Assembly: GCA_022759065.1 (NCBI GenBank)
Contig: JAEMPZ010000153.1
Span: forward strand, 1 to 5,802
Source: Acidobacteriota bacterium
Lineage (GTDB): Bacteria > Acidobacteriota > UBA4820 > DSQY01
Direction of reading: 5' to 3'
DNA: 5,802 bases
Of this stretch, positions 5,578 through 5,802 are shown in pieces. Position numbers and translations under genes: made by a program. Under the pieces are notes generated by a model that made no database searches, had not been told where the DNA came from, and worked only from the letters and a program-made list of their open reading frames with translations. Numbering within the stretch: position 1 is the stretch's first letter; each line of letters starts with the position of its first letter.

Positions 5578-5802
5578 GTGGGCGGCCCCGTCCCAAATTC
5601 CGCGATGGAAGTGGGAGTACCTCCGGCGACGGTTGTGCTACACCGAAAGAAAAGAAGTTATTGATTAAGAGGGAGGGCCATTCCCTCCCCCTCCGCTGGC
5701 AAAGCCAGACGGAGGGACCCCCACCCTTGGGTGCCCTCTTCGCCTTCGGCTCGATGGCTCCCCAATCCCTTATTAGGTGAAAGAGCATTTGGGCTAAACA
5801 AC
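5578..5802. other. Non-coding right end with a hairpin cluster
   Basis: No convincing gene is seen. One open minus-strand frame (5507-5788) runs across the csp promoter and leader, has no domain features and is judged spurious. The part at 5665-5760 is filled with inverted repeats, described separately. It may hold the 3' end of a gene unit lying beyond the window. Confidence 0.5.
5671..5733. repeat. Cluster of three adjacent inverted repeats
   Basis: GGGAGGG (5671-5677) pairs with CCCTCCC (5683-5689). A 12-pair stem with one bulged A joins 5689-5700 to 5704-5716 around an AAA loop (CTGGC/GCCAG inner, CCCTCCG/CGGAGGG outer). CACCC (5722-5726) pairs with GGGTG (5729-5733). The first two share base 5689, so they are contiguous or alternative structures. 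No clean T run follows on the plus strand; on the minus strand the first hairpin leads into CTCTTAATC, a poor U tract. Possible roles are a dispersed REP-like repeat, a terminator or processing region for an unseen minus-strand gene, or a structured RNA. Confidence 0.5.

Noticed and set aside
5507..5788. 93-aa minus-strand frame
   Set aside because: It spans the csp promoter and leader and the hairpin cluster, with no recognisable domain.

Overview
This window looks like chromosome from a free-living Gram-negative bacterium. Two proteins carry Sec-type signal peptides, one gene encodes a periplasmic decaheme cytochrome c, and one encodes a large outer-membrane beta-barrel ending in phenylalanine. 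The DNA is moderately GC-rich. A sulfatase-TPR protein, an MtrA/MtrB pair, a CspA-type protein and a small Lys/Arg-rich protein together would fit an anaerobic or metal-cycling lineage such as Desulfobacterota or Acidobacteriota. That placement is inference; nothing in the sequence fixes the taxon.

Left part (3-1391, + strand): the C-terminal part of a sulfatase/alkaline-phosphatase-superfamily hydrolase joined to about seven TPR repeats. Its N-terminus lies outside the window. A non-coding stretch of 330 bp (1392-1721) follows. It is AT-rich towards its right end and holds several inverted repeats, so it is the likely control region for the next genes.

Centre (1722-4765, + strand): a tight two-gene operon of a decaheme cytochrome (MtrA/PioA/DmsE family, ten CXXCH motifs) and an MtrB/PioB-family outer-membrane barrel, 14 bp apart and each with a strong Shine-Dalgarno. 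In characterised systems the barrel sheathes the cytochrome and makes a wire that moves electrons across the outer membrane. A strong intrinsic terminator with a UUCG tetraloop (4789-4816) closes the operon. No extracellular cytochrome (MtrC/OmcA type) is encoded within or next to it.

Right part (4902-5577, - strand): two small genes converge on the mtr operon. A CspA-family protein (5283-5489) has its own sigma70-like promoter, a leader hairpin and an intrinsic terminator. Downstream of that terminator is a separate candidate promoter and a 71-aa Lys/Arg/Gln-rich protein (4902-5117). The last ~220 bp (5578-5802) contain no convincing gene, but they hold a cluster of strong hairpins that may be a repeat element or the 3' end of a transcript from beyond the window.

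The most notable content is the stand-alone MtrAB electron conduit. Its barrel lacks the N-terminal CXXC found in Shewanella MtrB. Around it are regulatory dyads with no assigned role and a dense hairpin cluster at the right edge.
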